A DNA stretch of 16,111 nt from positions 1-16,111 of the forward strand of contig JAKAFG010000023.1 in the NCBI GenBank assembly GCA_021818125.1, in the 5' to 3' direction. The translations under genes were made by a program, and so were the position numbers. The notes beneath the pieces are model-generated. The model was not told where the DNA came from. It made no database searches and saw nothing but the letters and a program-made list of their open reading frames with translations. Below are positions 7,362 through 14,644 of the stretch, piece by piece. How positions within the stretch are numbered: position 1 is the first letter of the stretch; each line of letters opens with the position of its first letter. Origin of the DNA: Pseudomonadota bacterium. Its GTDB lineage: Bacteria; Pseudomonadota; Gammaproteobacteria; Acidithiobacillales; Acidithiobacillaceae.

Positions 7362-8230
7362 AGAACCGGGCCTGGAGTTTGATTATTGTGGTACTCGCCT
7401 TGTTGTTACTGGCTTCCGCGAGCTTTTATTCGGTGCGTATGACCCAGACCGCGGTGGTATTGCAGTTTGGTAAAGCGGTACGGGTGGTGGAAACTCCGGG
7501 GCTCTATATGAAATGGCCTCTGATGCAAAATGTGGCTTTCATCGATAAACGTTTATCAAGCTATAGTACGCAGCCAGAATCGTTTTTGACCGCCGAAAAA
7601 AAGCCGGTGCTCATCAACTTTTTTGCCGAATGGCAAGTGGTCAATCCACTGGTTTTTTACACCCGCCTGCATAACGATGTGAGCGCACAGAGCCGGATCG
7701 GTGACATTGTGCGTTCTTCTTTGCGGGGTAAGGTCGGTAAAATGACCCTGGAGTCGGTGATACAGGGTAACCGTAAGGAGATAGTTGATCCGGTGCTGGT
7801 GGAGGCCAACCAGCGTCTGCAATCTCTTGGTGTGCGTTTAGTCGATGTGCATATTCTGCAGGTGGGGCTGCCTCCTGAGGTGCTACAGGCAGTCTACAAA
7901 CGGATGGAGGCTGAGCGTAAACAGGAGGCCAATGCATATCGCTCTCAGGGTGCCGCAGATGCTGCCAAAATCCACGCTAGCGCGGACAAGGAAAAGACCC
8001 AGATCATGGCAGATGCCTATCGGCAACAAGAAGAGCTGAAAGGGCAGGGTGATGCTGAGGCGGCTTCCATCTACGGTGCGGCATATGGCAAAGATCCGGC
8101 ATTCTTCTCTTTTTATCGCAGTCTGGAAGTTTATCGTCACAGTCTGGGTGACAAGGATATTCTCGTGCTCAGCCCGGATTCGCCATTCTTTAAATATTTT
8201 CGCCATTCGCTGGGGTCGACAGGCAAATGA
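7358..8230 (+). CDS. hflC: FtsH regulator HflC (SPFH/band-7 membrane protein)
   Basis: A 290-aa partner of HflK. A short basic N-terminus (MKNRAW) is followed by one membrane helix (about 6-24) and then the band-7 domain (QTAVVLQFGKAVRVVETPGLYMKWPL). It includes the conserved RIGDIVRSSLRGKVGKMTLESV region and a long Ala/Glu/Gln-rich helix (about 183-230). Near the C-terminus, SLEVYRHSL and LVLSPDSPFFKYF are typical HflC features. It overlaps hflK and hisZ by 4 bases each (ATGA). ftsH itself is not in this window. Confidence 0.97.
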   Translation: MKNRAWSLIIVVLALLLLASASFYSVRMTQTAVVLQFGKAVRVVETPGLYMKWPLMQNVAFIDKRLSSYSTQPESFLTAEKKPVLINFFAEWQVVNPLVFYTRLHNDVSAQSRIGDIVRSSLRGKVGKMTLESVIQGNRKEIVDPVLVEANQRLQSLGVRLVDVHILQVGLPPEVLQAVYKRMEAERKQEANAYRSQGAADAAKIHASADKEKTQIMADAYRQQEELKGQGDAEAASIYGAAYGKDPAFFSFYRSLEVYRHSLGDKDILVLSPDSPFFKYFRHSLGSTGK

Positions 8231-9429
8231 CGCGTCCTGAAACTCACCCGGCCTGGTTGCTGCCCAGCGGTTTTGAGGATGTCCTCCCCGCACGTACAGA
8301 GGCACTGGAGCACTGTCGCCGTGCCCTGATCGACCTTTACACACAATGGGGTTACCGCCAGGTCATTCCACCCCTGGTGGAGCATCTGGAGAGTTTGCTG
8401 ACCGGAAGTGCCGCAGACCTCGACTTACAGACCTGGAAGCTGTTGGATCAGGACAGTGGTCGGCTGGTGGGTCTGCGTTCGGATATGACGCCGCAAATGG
8501 CGCGGATAGACGCACAAACCTCCTCTGCGAAGGAGGTTCGACGGCTGGCTTATGCCGGCACCGTGCTGCGCGCCCGGCCCGATCTGCTCGGCGGGAGCCG
8601 TGCCCCTTTTCAGATGGGTGGCGAGCTCTTCGGAGTGGACGGGCCGGAGGGCGATTTGGAGGTCCTTTCCCTGATGGTAGAGAGCCTCATTCACTGTGCG
8701 GTACCGAACCTGTTGCTGGATATCGGTCATGTGGGTATTTCCCAGGCCCTGGCGGACGCGGCGGGTCTGGAAGGTGCGCTACGTGCGGACCTGTTGCAGC
8801 ATGTCGAGCGCAAGGCTTGGCCGGATGTGCGGGCATGGTTGCGGGAGCACCATTGCGGCACGGAACTGAGCGCAGATTTTGATGCCCTGTCGCGCTTACA
8901 GGGTGAATTCGACGTGTTGGAGCAGGCTCGCCAGCGTCTCGGGCATCACCCGGCGGTTTGCACAGCCCTGGATGACCTGCGCTTCGTCTGGGGGGCATTG
9001 CGCCTGCGTTATCCTGATCTCGCGATTCAATGTGACCTCTCGGAGATTCACGGGCATCGTTATCATACCGGCTTGTTGTTTTCGCTGTTCGGCCCGCAGC
9101 GTGGTGAGGCGCTGGCCAGTGGTGGTCGCTATGATGATATTGGTGCCGCTTTTGGCCGACGGCGGGCGGCGACGGGCTTCAGTCTCGACCTCAAGCCGCT
9201 GTTGCGTGAATTCCCGGAGGCCGAGAGCGCGCGGCAGATTTGGGCTCCGGCTGGTACCGATGATCTTTTGTGGCAGTCGATGCAGGAACATCGCCGGGCT
9301 GGTTATGCGGTTTTGCAGGACTTGCTGTGTCAGGAGGTACCTAGCCGGCAGACATTGCAGGCACAAGGGTTTGATGCTGTCCTGATCAAAGAACAGACGG
9401 GCTGGAAGATGCGGCAGCTTGATTCGTGA
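8227..9429 (+). CDS. hisZ: ATP phosphoribosyltransferase regulatory subunit HisZ
   Basis: A 400-aa paralogue of histidyl-tRNA synthetase that, by family knowledge, binds the short form of HisG and makes the first enzyme of histidine biosynthesis feedback-sensitive. The class II synthetase fold is visible: motif-2-like LRSDMTPQMARID, then RLAYAGTVLRARP, and motif-3-like ASGGRYDDIGAAFGRRRAATGFSLDL. It lacks the HisRS anticodon-binding domain and ends after a short divergent segment, as expected for HisZ rather than HisS. The ATG overlaps the hflC stop in ATGA. Its presence predicts a short-form hisG elsewhere in the genome. Position between hflC and purA is a familiar arrangement in beta/gammaproteobacteria. 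Confidence 0.95.
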   Translation: MTRPETHPAWLLPSGFEDVLPARTEALEHCRRALIDLYTQWGYRQVIPPLVEHLESLLTGSAADLDLQTWKLLDQDSGRLVGLRSDMTPQMARIDAQTSSAKEVRRLAYAGTVLRARPDLLGGSRAPFQMGGELFGVDGPEGDLEVLSLMVESLIHCAVPNLLLDIGHVGISQALADAAGLEGALRADLLQHVERKAWPDVRAWLREHHCGTELSADFDALSRLQGEFDVLEQARQRLGHHPAVCTALDDLRFVWGALRLRYPDLAIQCDLSEIHGHRYHTGLLFSLFGPQRGEALASGGRYDDIGAAFGRRRAATGFSLDLKPLLREFPEAESARQIWAPAGTDDLLWQSMQEHRRAGYAVLQDLLCQEVPSRQTLQAQGFDAVLIKEQTGWKMRQLDS

Positions 9430-9472
9430 ACTTTTATTTTCCAGTGACCCATTTGCGGAGTCGTTCGTGGCT

Positions 9473-10762
9473 ATGAATACAAACGTTGTGATCATTGGTA
9501 CCCAGTGGGGCGATGAGGGTAAAGGTAAAATTGTCGACTGGCTGACAGAACGCTGCCAGGCGGTGGTACGCTTCCAGGGCGGACACAATGCTGGCCATAC
9601 CTTGGTGATTGGCGCGCGGAAAACCGTTCTGCACCTGATTCCCTCGGGTATTCTTCATGCTGGGGTATCCTGCTTTATCGGTAATGGTGTGGTGCTGGAT
9701 CCGCTGGCCCTGTTTTCCGAACTGGATGAGTTGCAGCCGGTGGTGTCCGATGCCCATGAGCGCCTGTTCATTTCCGACGCCTGCCCGCTGATTCTCCCCT
9801 ACCACAAGAGTCTCGATCTGGCGCGGGAGCGGGCGATGGGTGCGGCAAAAATCGGCACTACCGGCCGGGGCATTGGACCCGCTTATGAGGATAAGGTGGC
9901 GCGGCGTGCTTTGCGTGTCGCCGACTTGTTTCATCGCGAGCGTTTTGCCGCCAAGCTTGGCGAGGCCCTGGATTACCATAACTTTGTGCTCCAACATTAC
10001 TTCAAGCAGGAACCGGAAGACTTTCATGCCATCCTGGAGCAGTATCTGGGGCTTGCGGAGCGTCTGGCACCGATGGTGGTAGATGTTTCGGTGCGGCTGG
10101 CGCGCTTGCAGGCGGAGGGCGCACGGATTCTCTTCGAGGGTGCCCAGGGTACCCTGCTGGATGTGGATCATGGTACGTACCCTTTTGTGACCTCCTCTAA
10201 TACGGTGGCGGGAGGCGCTTCCGCCGGAAGCGGAGTAGGGCCGGCGGATCTGGGCTATGTGCTGGGTATTACCAAGGCCTACACCACACGTGTTGGGGCT
10301 GGGCCGTTTCCTACCGAGCTCTTCGATGAGACGGGAGCCTTCCTCGCTGAGCGTGGCGCGGAGGTGGGCGCAACCACCGGCCGGGCGAGGCGCTGCGGCT
10401 GGTTTGATGCGGTGGCCCTGCGTGCCGCCTGCCGGGTCAATGGGGTGACGGGCCTGTGCATCACTAAGCTGGATGTACTGGATGGCCTCGCGGAGATTCG
10501 CGTTGCCGTCGGCTACCGGGTAAATGGAGTGGTTCAGGAGGATTTGCCGGGCGGCGCCGAGGCGCTTGCCGCCTGTGAACCAGTCTACGAAAGCTTCCCG
10601 GGATGGACTGAGTCCACGGCAGGCGTACGTCGCTGGGACGATCTTCCCGATGCGGCTCGTCGCTACCTGGAGGCCATCGCCGAGCGCGCCGGACGACCTT
10701 TGGCGATTATCTCCACGGGGCCGGATCGGGATGACACCATTTTACGCACGGAGATTCTTTAA
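9473..10762 (+). CDS. purA: Adenylosuccinate synthetase
   Basis: Joins IMP and aspartate using GTP to form adenylosuccinate, the first committed step to AMP. A 429-aa protein of normal length. It shows GTQWGDEGKGK with catalytic-type D14, GGHNAGHT with H42, the IMP-site segment GTTGRGIGPAYEDKVARR, GAQGTLLDVDHGTYPF, the GATTGR loop, TKLDVLDG for guanine recognition, and STGPDR near the C-terminus. ATG 9473 gives MNTNVVIIG, as in homologues. A GTG at 9467, six bases after GGAG (9457-9460), would add two residues and has the better spacing, so either is possible. Extending to TTG 9419 inside hisZ is unlikely. Last gene of the + strand group, facing the chemotaxis operon with only 14 bases between. 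Confidence 0.97.
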   Translation: MNTNVVIIGTQWGDEGKGKIVDWLTERCQAVVRFQGGHNAGHTLVIGARKTVLHLIPSGILHAGVSCFIGNGVVLDPLALFSELDELQPVVSDAHERLFISDACPLILPYHKSLDLARERAMGAAKIGTTGRGIGPAYEDKVARRALRVADLFHRERFAAKLGEALDYHNFVLQHYFKQEPEDFHAILEQYLGLAERLAPMVVDVSVRLARLQAEGARILFEGAQGTLLDVDHGTYPFVTSSNTVAGGASAGSGVGPADLGYVLGITKAYTTRVGAGPFPTELFDETGAFLAERGAEVGATTGRARRCGWFDAVALRAACRVNGVTGLCITKLDVLDGLAEIRVAVGYRVNGVVQEDLPGGAEALAACEPVYESFPGWTESTAGVRRWDDLPDAARRYLEAIAERAGRPLAIISTGPDRDDTILRTEIL

Positions 10763-10776
10763 ACAGACGCCTGCGA

Positions 10777-11019
10777 CTAAAGTTCACGACCTTCGGCAAA
10801 CATATCCCATGCGCCGAAAATGATGTGAACGATGACGTGGGCGGTAAACCAGAGCACCGTAAAACGCAGAGTCTCCAGGCCGATAGGGATCCAGAAGGGG
10901 CTGCCGCTACCTGATAATTCAGGGCTGACGAGAAAGTCGCCGCGCATCGCGAGAATGGCCAAAACCCAGGTAATTGCCCAGGGTTTTATTTGGTCATTTT
11001 TTTGGGCTTTGCGCGCCAT
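10777..11019 (-). CDS. Small two-helix membrane protein at the end of the chemotaxis operon
   Basis: An 80-aa protein of no family I recognise. The first 12 residues are basic and polar (MARKAQKNDQIK). A first hydrophobic segment (about 13-25) ends at RGD, a Ser/Gly/Pro linker follows, then a second clear helix (about 51-70, LRFTVLWFTAHVIVHIIFGA) containing two His separated by three residues, and a charged end. The ATG lies 28 bases after the stop of the second chemoreceptor. Its ribosome binding site is poor (GGAAG, about 15 bases upstream), so expression may depend on translation of the receptor gene. The paired membrane His could hint at metal or haem contact, but that is speculation. The ORF could be conserved or spurious; hydrophobic pattern and operon position favour a real gene. 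Confidence 0.55.
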   Translation of the reverse strand: MARKAQKNDQIKPWAITWVLAILAMRGDFLVSPELSGSGSPFWIPIGLETLRFTVLWFTAHVIVHIIFGAWDMFAEGREL

Positions 11020-11047
11020 AAGGTGAGTCTTCTTCCGGCCACCGGGA

Positions 11048-12391
11048 TCAGCGGCTCATGATGCGGCCACGCAGTTTGTCGAGTTGCTGTTGTACCATCG
11101 TACTGAGGCTTTTGAGCTGTCCGGCGCCCTTGCGAACGGCATCTTCATCGCCCTTTTGCAGGGCGGCAATGATGGCGATGCCAAGTTTATGGATCTGGGG
11201 ATGCACTTGCTGTACGGCCACAAATTCCGGCAACTGCGCCAATTCACTTTGTGCCATGCTGTCCATCCATTTGCCGAGGCGACACTGGTGGTGATCGGAA
11301 AGCTCGGTCGGAGAGAGGGCGGTATTGTTGGTACTGATCCTCTCTAAAATGTGGGAGACCCATTGGACGTGATCCGCCTTGGCGATGGTCAGGCGGGTAG
11401 CCAGTGCCGCTTCTCCCTGCACGGCTGCTTCGCTGGCCTCAGCGAGTTGCCCGCGAACGCTATCCAGACAACGCTGAATTTCACCGAATTGTGCAGCGAA
11501 ACGATCCATAGACTGTTGTAAGGCGTTCATGTGACTGCCCATGGCGTCAGCGGCTGCGACTCCCTGAGTACTGCCGTTAAGGATGTCCCTCAGGTTGCCC
11601 CGTGATTTTTGGGCGGATTGATTGGCCATACCGAGCACTTCGGCAACGGTTTCCAGTGTGTCGCCACCGCGGCGGAGGTGGATGATGCTGGCTGCCACTC
11701 CCGATTCGACCTGACCAGCGCCCTCGTTGATGGTGACCGCCGAGCTGCGGATGTCCGCAGCTGCTGCCGCGGAGTTTTGGGCGAGCTTTTTGACTTCATC
11801 GGCGACGACTGCGAAGCCGCGACCATGCTCGCCCGCGCGTGCCGCCTCAATGGCGGCATTCAAGGCCAACAGATTAGTCTGTTTGGCAATCTCCTGCACT
11901 TTGCTGGCGAGGCTGGTGATGTTGCGGGTCTGCTGTAAAAACGCCTGTACTGTTTTGCCCATGGCGGTAACCGTCTGCTCGACGAGATCCATTTCGCCAA
12001 TCAATTCAGATAGCCGTTCATTGCCCATCTGTACCTCGCGCAGCGTGTTTTCGGAGAGGTCCTGGTTTTCGGCAATACTCTCGGCGGTGCTGCGGACTGC
12101 CACAACGACGGCGTGCGCCTGGGCTTGGAGAGACTGGCTCTCCACCTGAGCCACTTCAAGATTTTGATGGAAGTCGATGCCAAGCAGATGACTCTCGGCA
12201 GCGTGTTCCAGCGCCGTGACCTGGTGGTCGAGGACAAGACAACTCTGCCGCAGGCGGTCTTTCTGCCAATTGCAGATGGGAGCGACGGTAGTTTGCAGTT
12301 CTTCATCATCGGCGATCAGACGCGCGGCATCCGCATCACCATCCAGGCAGGCAGAAAGCAGAGAAATCAAAGAGTTGGTATCAGCAGGCAT
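11048..12391 (-). CDS. Soluble methyl-accepting chemotaxis protein with C-terminal CZB zinc domain
   Basis: A 447-aa receptor without any transmembrane segment, so cytoplasmic. The N-terminal 50 residues are not a recognised sensor. Long coiled-coil arms flank the conserved hairpin tip at about 166-206 (EIAKQTNLLALNAAIEAARA, then GEHGRGFAVVADEV), the CheA/CheW contact region. The C-terminal about 110 residues form a chemoreceptor zinc-binding domain: H341 in DHVQW, C370 in CRLGKW, and H397/H401 in HPQIH give the full 3His/1Cys set. CZB domains bind zinc and, in Helicobacter TlpD, respond to oxidants through the zinc-bound Cys. No C-terminal CheR-tethering pentapeptide is present. It starts 12 bases after the cheV stop with AAGAGGA just upstream. 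Each arm is about 140 residues by estimate, much longer than in the companion receptor at 13357-14622. Confidence 0.93.
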   Translation of the reverse strand: MPADTNSLISLLSACLDGDADAARLIADDEELQTTVAPICNWQKDRLRQSCLVLDHQVTALEHAAESHLLGIDFHQNLEVAQVESQSLQAQAHAVVVAVRSTAESIAENQDLSENTLREVQMGNERLSELIGEMDLVEQTVTAMGKTVQAFLQQTRNITSLASKVQEIAKQTNLLALNAAIEAARAGEHGRGFAVVADEVKKLAQNSAAAAADIRSSAVTINEGAGQVESGVAASIIHLRRGGDTLETVAEVLGMANQSAQKSRGNLRDILNGSTQGVAAADAMGSHMNALQQSMDRFAAQFGEIQRCLDSVRGQLAEASEAAVQGEAALATRLTIAKADHVQWVSHILERISTNNTALSPTELSDHHQCRLGKWMDSMAQSELAQLPEFVAVQQVHPQIHKLGIAIIAALQKGDEDAVRKGAGQLKSLSTMVQQQLDKLRGRIMSR

Positions 12392-12403
12392 GAGGTTGTC
12401 CTC

Positions 12404-13360
12404 TTAATTGGGCTGAATGGCCTTGGCGACGGCGCGGGCCAGATCGTCTGGCAGGAATTTGGCGACGTAGCCATCGGCCCCGACGCTGTGGGCGTGGGAT
12501 TCGTTGGCCGTGCCGGACAACGAGGAGTGGATGACCACCGGGATTTCACGCAGGGCCTCATGCTCTTTGATTCGGCGGGTGAGGGTGAAACCATCCATCT
12601 CCGGCATTTCAAGGTCGGTGAGTACCATGGCTACTTTATCGCGCAAAGGGATGCCTGCTGCCTTGGCATCATGCGCTAGTTGTTGCAGGCGGTCCCAGGC
12701 CTCGTTACCCGTCTTAGTACCAATGAAAGGAAGACCAAGGCTGCGCAGCGTCTTTTCGATCTGGTTGCGAGCGACGCCGGAGTCATCCGCATAGAGAATG
12801 ACGGCGCCTTGGGGAATGTTGACTATATGCTGCTGGACCAGTTCGTCGCCAGTCTTGAAGCGGGAGGGGAGCACCTGGCGCAGGATGTGCTCGACATCGA
12901 GGACGAGCGCCAAGCGGGCGGTTTCTTCATCCTCGTCGAGACGCGCTAGACTCGTGATCAGACCGCCGACGGCAGCGCCTTCAGCGGAGAGTACCCGGCT
13001 CCATTCCAAACGGACGATTTCTTCGACTTCTTCTACGGCAAAGCCCTGAACGGATCGCTCATACTCCGTAACCAGCAGGATGTTGAGCCCATCGGCGCGG
13101 CAACCGACCACGGTGGGAAGATCAATCACGGGGATGATCTGGCCACGGATGTTGGCGACACCCATCACATGCTCGGGCGCACCGGGCATGGGGGTGATTT
13201 TTGGCATCACCAGCGCTTCGCGAACCTTGAAGACGTTGATGCCGAAAAGCTCACGGCTGTTGAGCTGTTGATCTTTGCCGAGGCGAAAGACCAGGAGTTC
13301 AAATTTGTTGGTGCCGGCAAGCTGGGCTCTTTCATCCACTTCACGTAATACCTGGCTCAT
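12404..13360 (-). CDS. cheV: CheV-type adaptor (CheW domain plus response-regulator receiver)
   Basis: A 318-aa chemotaxis coupling protein. Residues about 18-165 form a CheW-like domain (ELLVFRLG, then FGINVFKVREAL, MGVANIRGQIIPVIDL) that links receptors to CheA. Residues about 185-316 form a receiver domain with the acidic pair D192/D193, phospho-acceptor D249 in LTDLEMPEMDG, the S279/S280 switch position and K301. In CheV proteins phosphorylation of the receiver tunes the coupling and serves in adaptation or as a phosphate sink. The ATG overlaps the preceding receptor stop in ATGA, and AAGGA lies about 10 bases upstream. Placed between two soluble receptors, it probably serves one or both. 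No stand-alone cheW is visible in the window. Confidence 0.95.
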   Translation of the reverse strand: MSQVLREVDERAQLAGTNKFELLVFRLGKDQQLNSRELFGINVFKVREALVMPKITPMPGAPEHVMGVANIRGQIIPVIDLPTVVGCRADGLNILLVTEYERSVQGFAVEEVEEIVRLEWSRVLSAEGAAVGGLITSLARLDEDEETARLALVLDVEHILRQVLPSRFKTGDELVQQHIVNIPQGAVILYADDSGVARNQIEKTLRSLGLPFIGTKTGNEAWDRLQQLAHDAKAAGIPLRDKVAMVLTDLEMPEMDGFTLTRRIKEHEALREIPVVIHSSLSGTANESHAHSVGADGYVAKFLPDDLARAVAKAIQPN

Positions 13361-14622
13361 AGGTTTGGTCCTTGGTGACTTTTCTGGGTGGCGGCAGACA
13401 GTGCGTCTAAATTCTGGAAAATCACATCACGCAGCGCCAAAATACGTTCCAGAAGCTTCTCGGTGGTTGCTTGATCTCCGCGGCTATAGGCGGAAATTAA
13501 ATCCTTGGCGGTCTGGTGGAACTCGCGATGTGGTTCTGATAGTGCGACGAATTCCGGCAGTGCCCCGAAATTTTTCATACCAAAGCTATCGTACCAGTGT
13601 CCCAAGCTGCAGGTATGGTGATCTTTGAGGTCCTCGAGACGTACCTGATGACTACCCTCCGTAATTTCGTTCTGAAGTCGACGTACAAATATTTCATGAT
13701 TCTGGCGCGCGCTCTCCATGGTCATAGATGCGGCGATCATACTGAGACTACTGATCTCTCTGTTGAGACTGGCGGTTACTTCGATAGACTGCTGCGCCTG
13801 AGTCTGGTTTTTCTGGGAAGCGGTATCAATCGTTTTCGCGGTATTCGTGATGGCAGAGATGTTGGTTTGCACTTCGCCAGTGGCTTCCTGCACCCGTTTG
13901 GAGAGATTGCGTACCTCATCGGCGACCACCGCAAAGCCGCGTCCATGCTCACCGGCACGCGCCGCCTCGATAGCCGCGTTGAGCGCCAGCAGATTGGTCT
14001 GGTAGGCAATTTCGCGGATGGTCTGGGCAATCAGGCTGATGGCCGCCACCTGCTGAATGAGTGATTCGGAGGCGTGATGATTTTCCTCGATCGTCTTGAC
14101 CAGGTGTTGCAACGTCCTGCCCACCGTTTCCATTGCCTTTTGCGCTTCTGTGGATGTCCGGGTCAGCGTGTTGGCATGTACAGTTGCGTTTTTGGAGACG
14201 GATACAGAAATCTCATCCACACGGCGACTGTCGGTTAAATCCCGCCAGGAGGCGTGATAGGCGATCGGGCTGTCGGAGTCGTCTCGGATCACGGTAAAGT
14301 GAAGGGCAAAGGTTATTCCACCCAATTCCAGTTCAGCACTGTGCTCAGAAATGCTGCCTGCAGCCAGATTGCGGAATATCTGACGAATACGTTCCGGTTC
14401 TTTATGAAACTGATGGATAGAGTGACCAAGTGCCTGACGCACGTCGGCACCGCGCAAAAGTGGATTCAGTTGCCGGTGATGATGCTGCATGGCCCGCAAT
14501 GCGGCGGGGTTCATATAAAATATGGCGTTTTCCATGGCGGGATCTGCCTCACAGAGCATCTCCAGACTCAAGAGAGGGTCCAGCAGCCCGCGGGCATATT
14601 CTGCCAATGCTGTTCTGTTCAT
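13357..14622 (-). CDS. Soluble PAS chemoreceptor with C-terminal CZB zinc domain
   Basis: A 421-aa cytoplasmic receptor with no membrane helix. A PAS domain fills about 12-135 (MENAIFYMNPAAL, HSIHQFHKEPERI, ITFALHFTVIRDD). The FHK stretch is common in PAS domains of soluble redox or O2 receptors, but the ligand cannot be read from sequence. The MCP hairpin spans about 136-305, with tip EIAYQTNLLALNAAIEAARA then GEHGRGFAVVADEVRNL. The C-terminal CZB domain has H309, C338 in CSLGHWY, and H365/H369 in HREFH, so all four zinc ligands are present. ATG 14622 is chosen because GAGGGAG ends 6 bases upstream. The longer frame from 14670 would overlap the ODP gene and contains that site. It lies 22 bases after the ODP stop and overlaps cheV in ATGA. 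Confidence 0.93.
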   Translation of the reverse strand: MNRTALAEYARGLLDPLLSLEMLCEADPAMENAIFYMNPAALRAMQHHHRQLNPLLRGADVRQALGHSIHQFHKEPERIRQIFRNLAAGSISEHSAELELGGITFALHFTVIRDDSDSPIAYHASWRDLTDSRRVDEISVSVSKNATVHANTLTRTSTEAQKAMETVGRTLQHLVKTIEENHHASESLIQQVAAISLIAQTIREIAYQTNLLALNAAIEAARAGEHGRGFAVVADEVRNLSKRVQEATGEVQTNISAITNTAKTIDTASQKNQTQAQQSIEVTASLNREISSLSMIAASMTMESARQNHEIFVRRLQNEITEGSHQVRLEDLKDHHTCSLGHWYDSFGMKNFGALPEFVALSEPHREFHQTAKDLISAYSRGDQATTEKLLERILALRDVIFQNLDALSAATQKSHQGPNL

Positions 14623-14628
14623 TGATGA

Positions 14629-14635
14629 CTCCCTC
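14629..14635 (-). promoter_or_regulatory. Ribosome binding site deciding the PAS-receptor start
   Basis: GAGGGAG on the minus strand, 6 bases before ATG 14622, in the 22-base gap after the ODP gene. It rules against the longer start at 14670. Confidence 0.75.
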
Positions 14636-14644
14636 ATATTATGA

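Noticed and set aside
9434..10171. 245-aa open frame on the - strand, antisense to purA
   Set aside because: purA motifs run through the whole stretch in the forward direction; no support for a second gene.
10757..10782. CTTTA/TAAAG inverted repeat between purA and the small membrane-protein gene as a two-way terminator
   Set aside because: Only five A/T-rich pairs with a 16-base loop and no T-run. Too weak to call, so terminators for the two convergent operons remain unlocated.
11020..11047. CCGG-TGG-CCGG in the gap before the small membrane-protein gene as a terminator
   Set aside because: A four-pair stem with a 3-base loop and no T-run; it would not end transcription.
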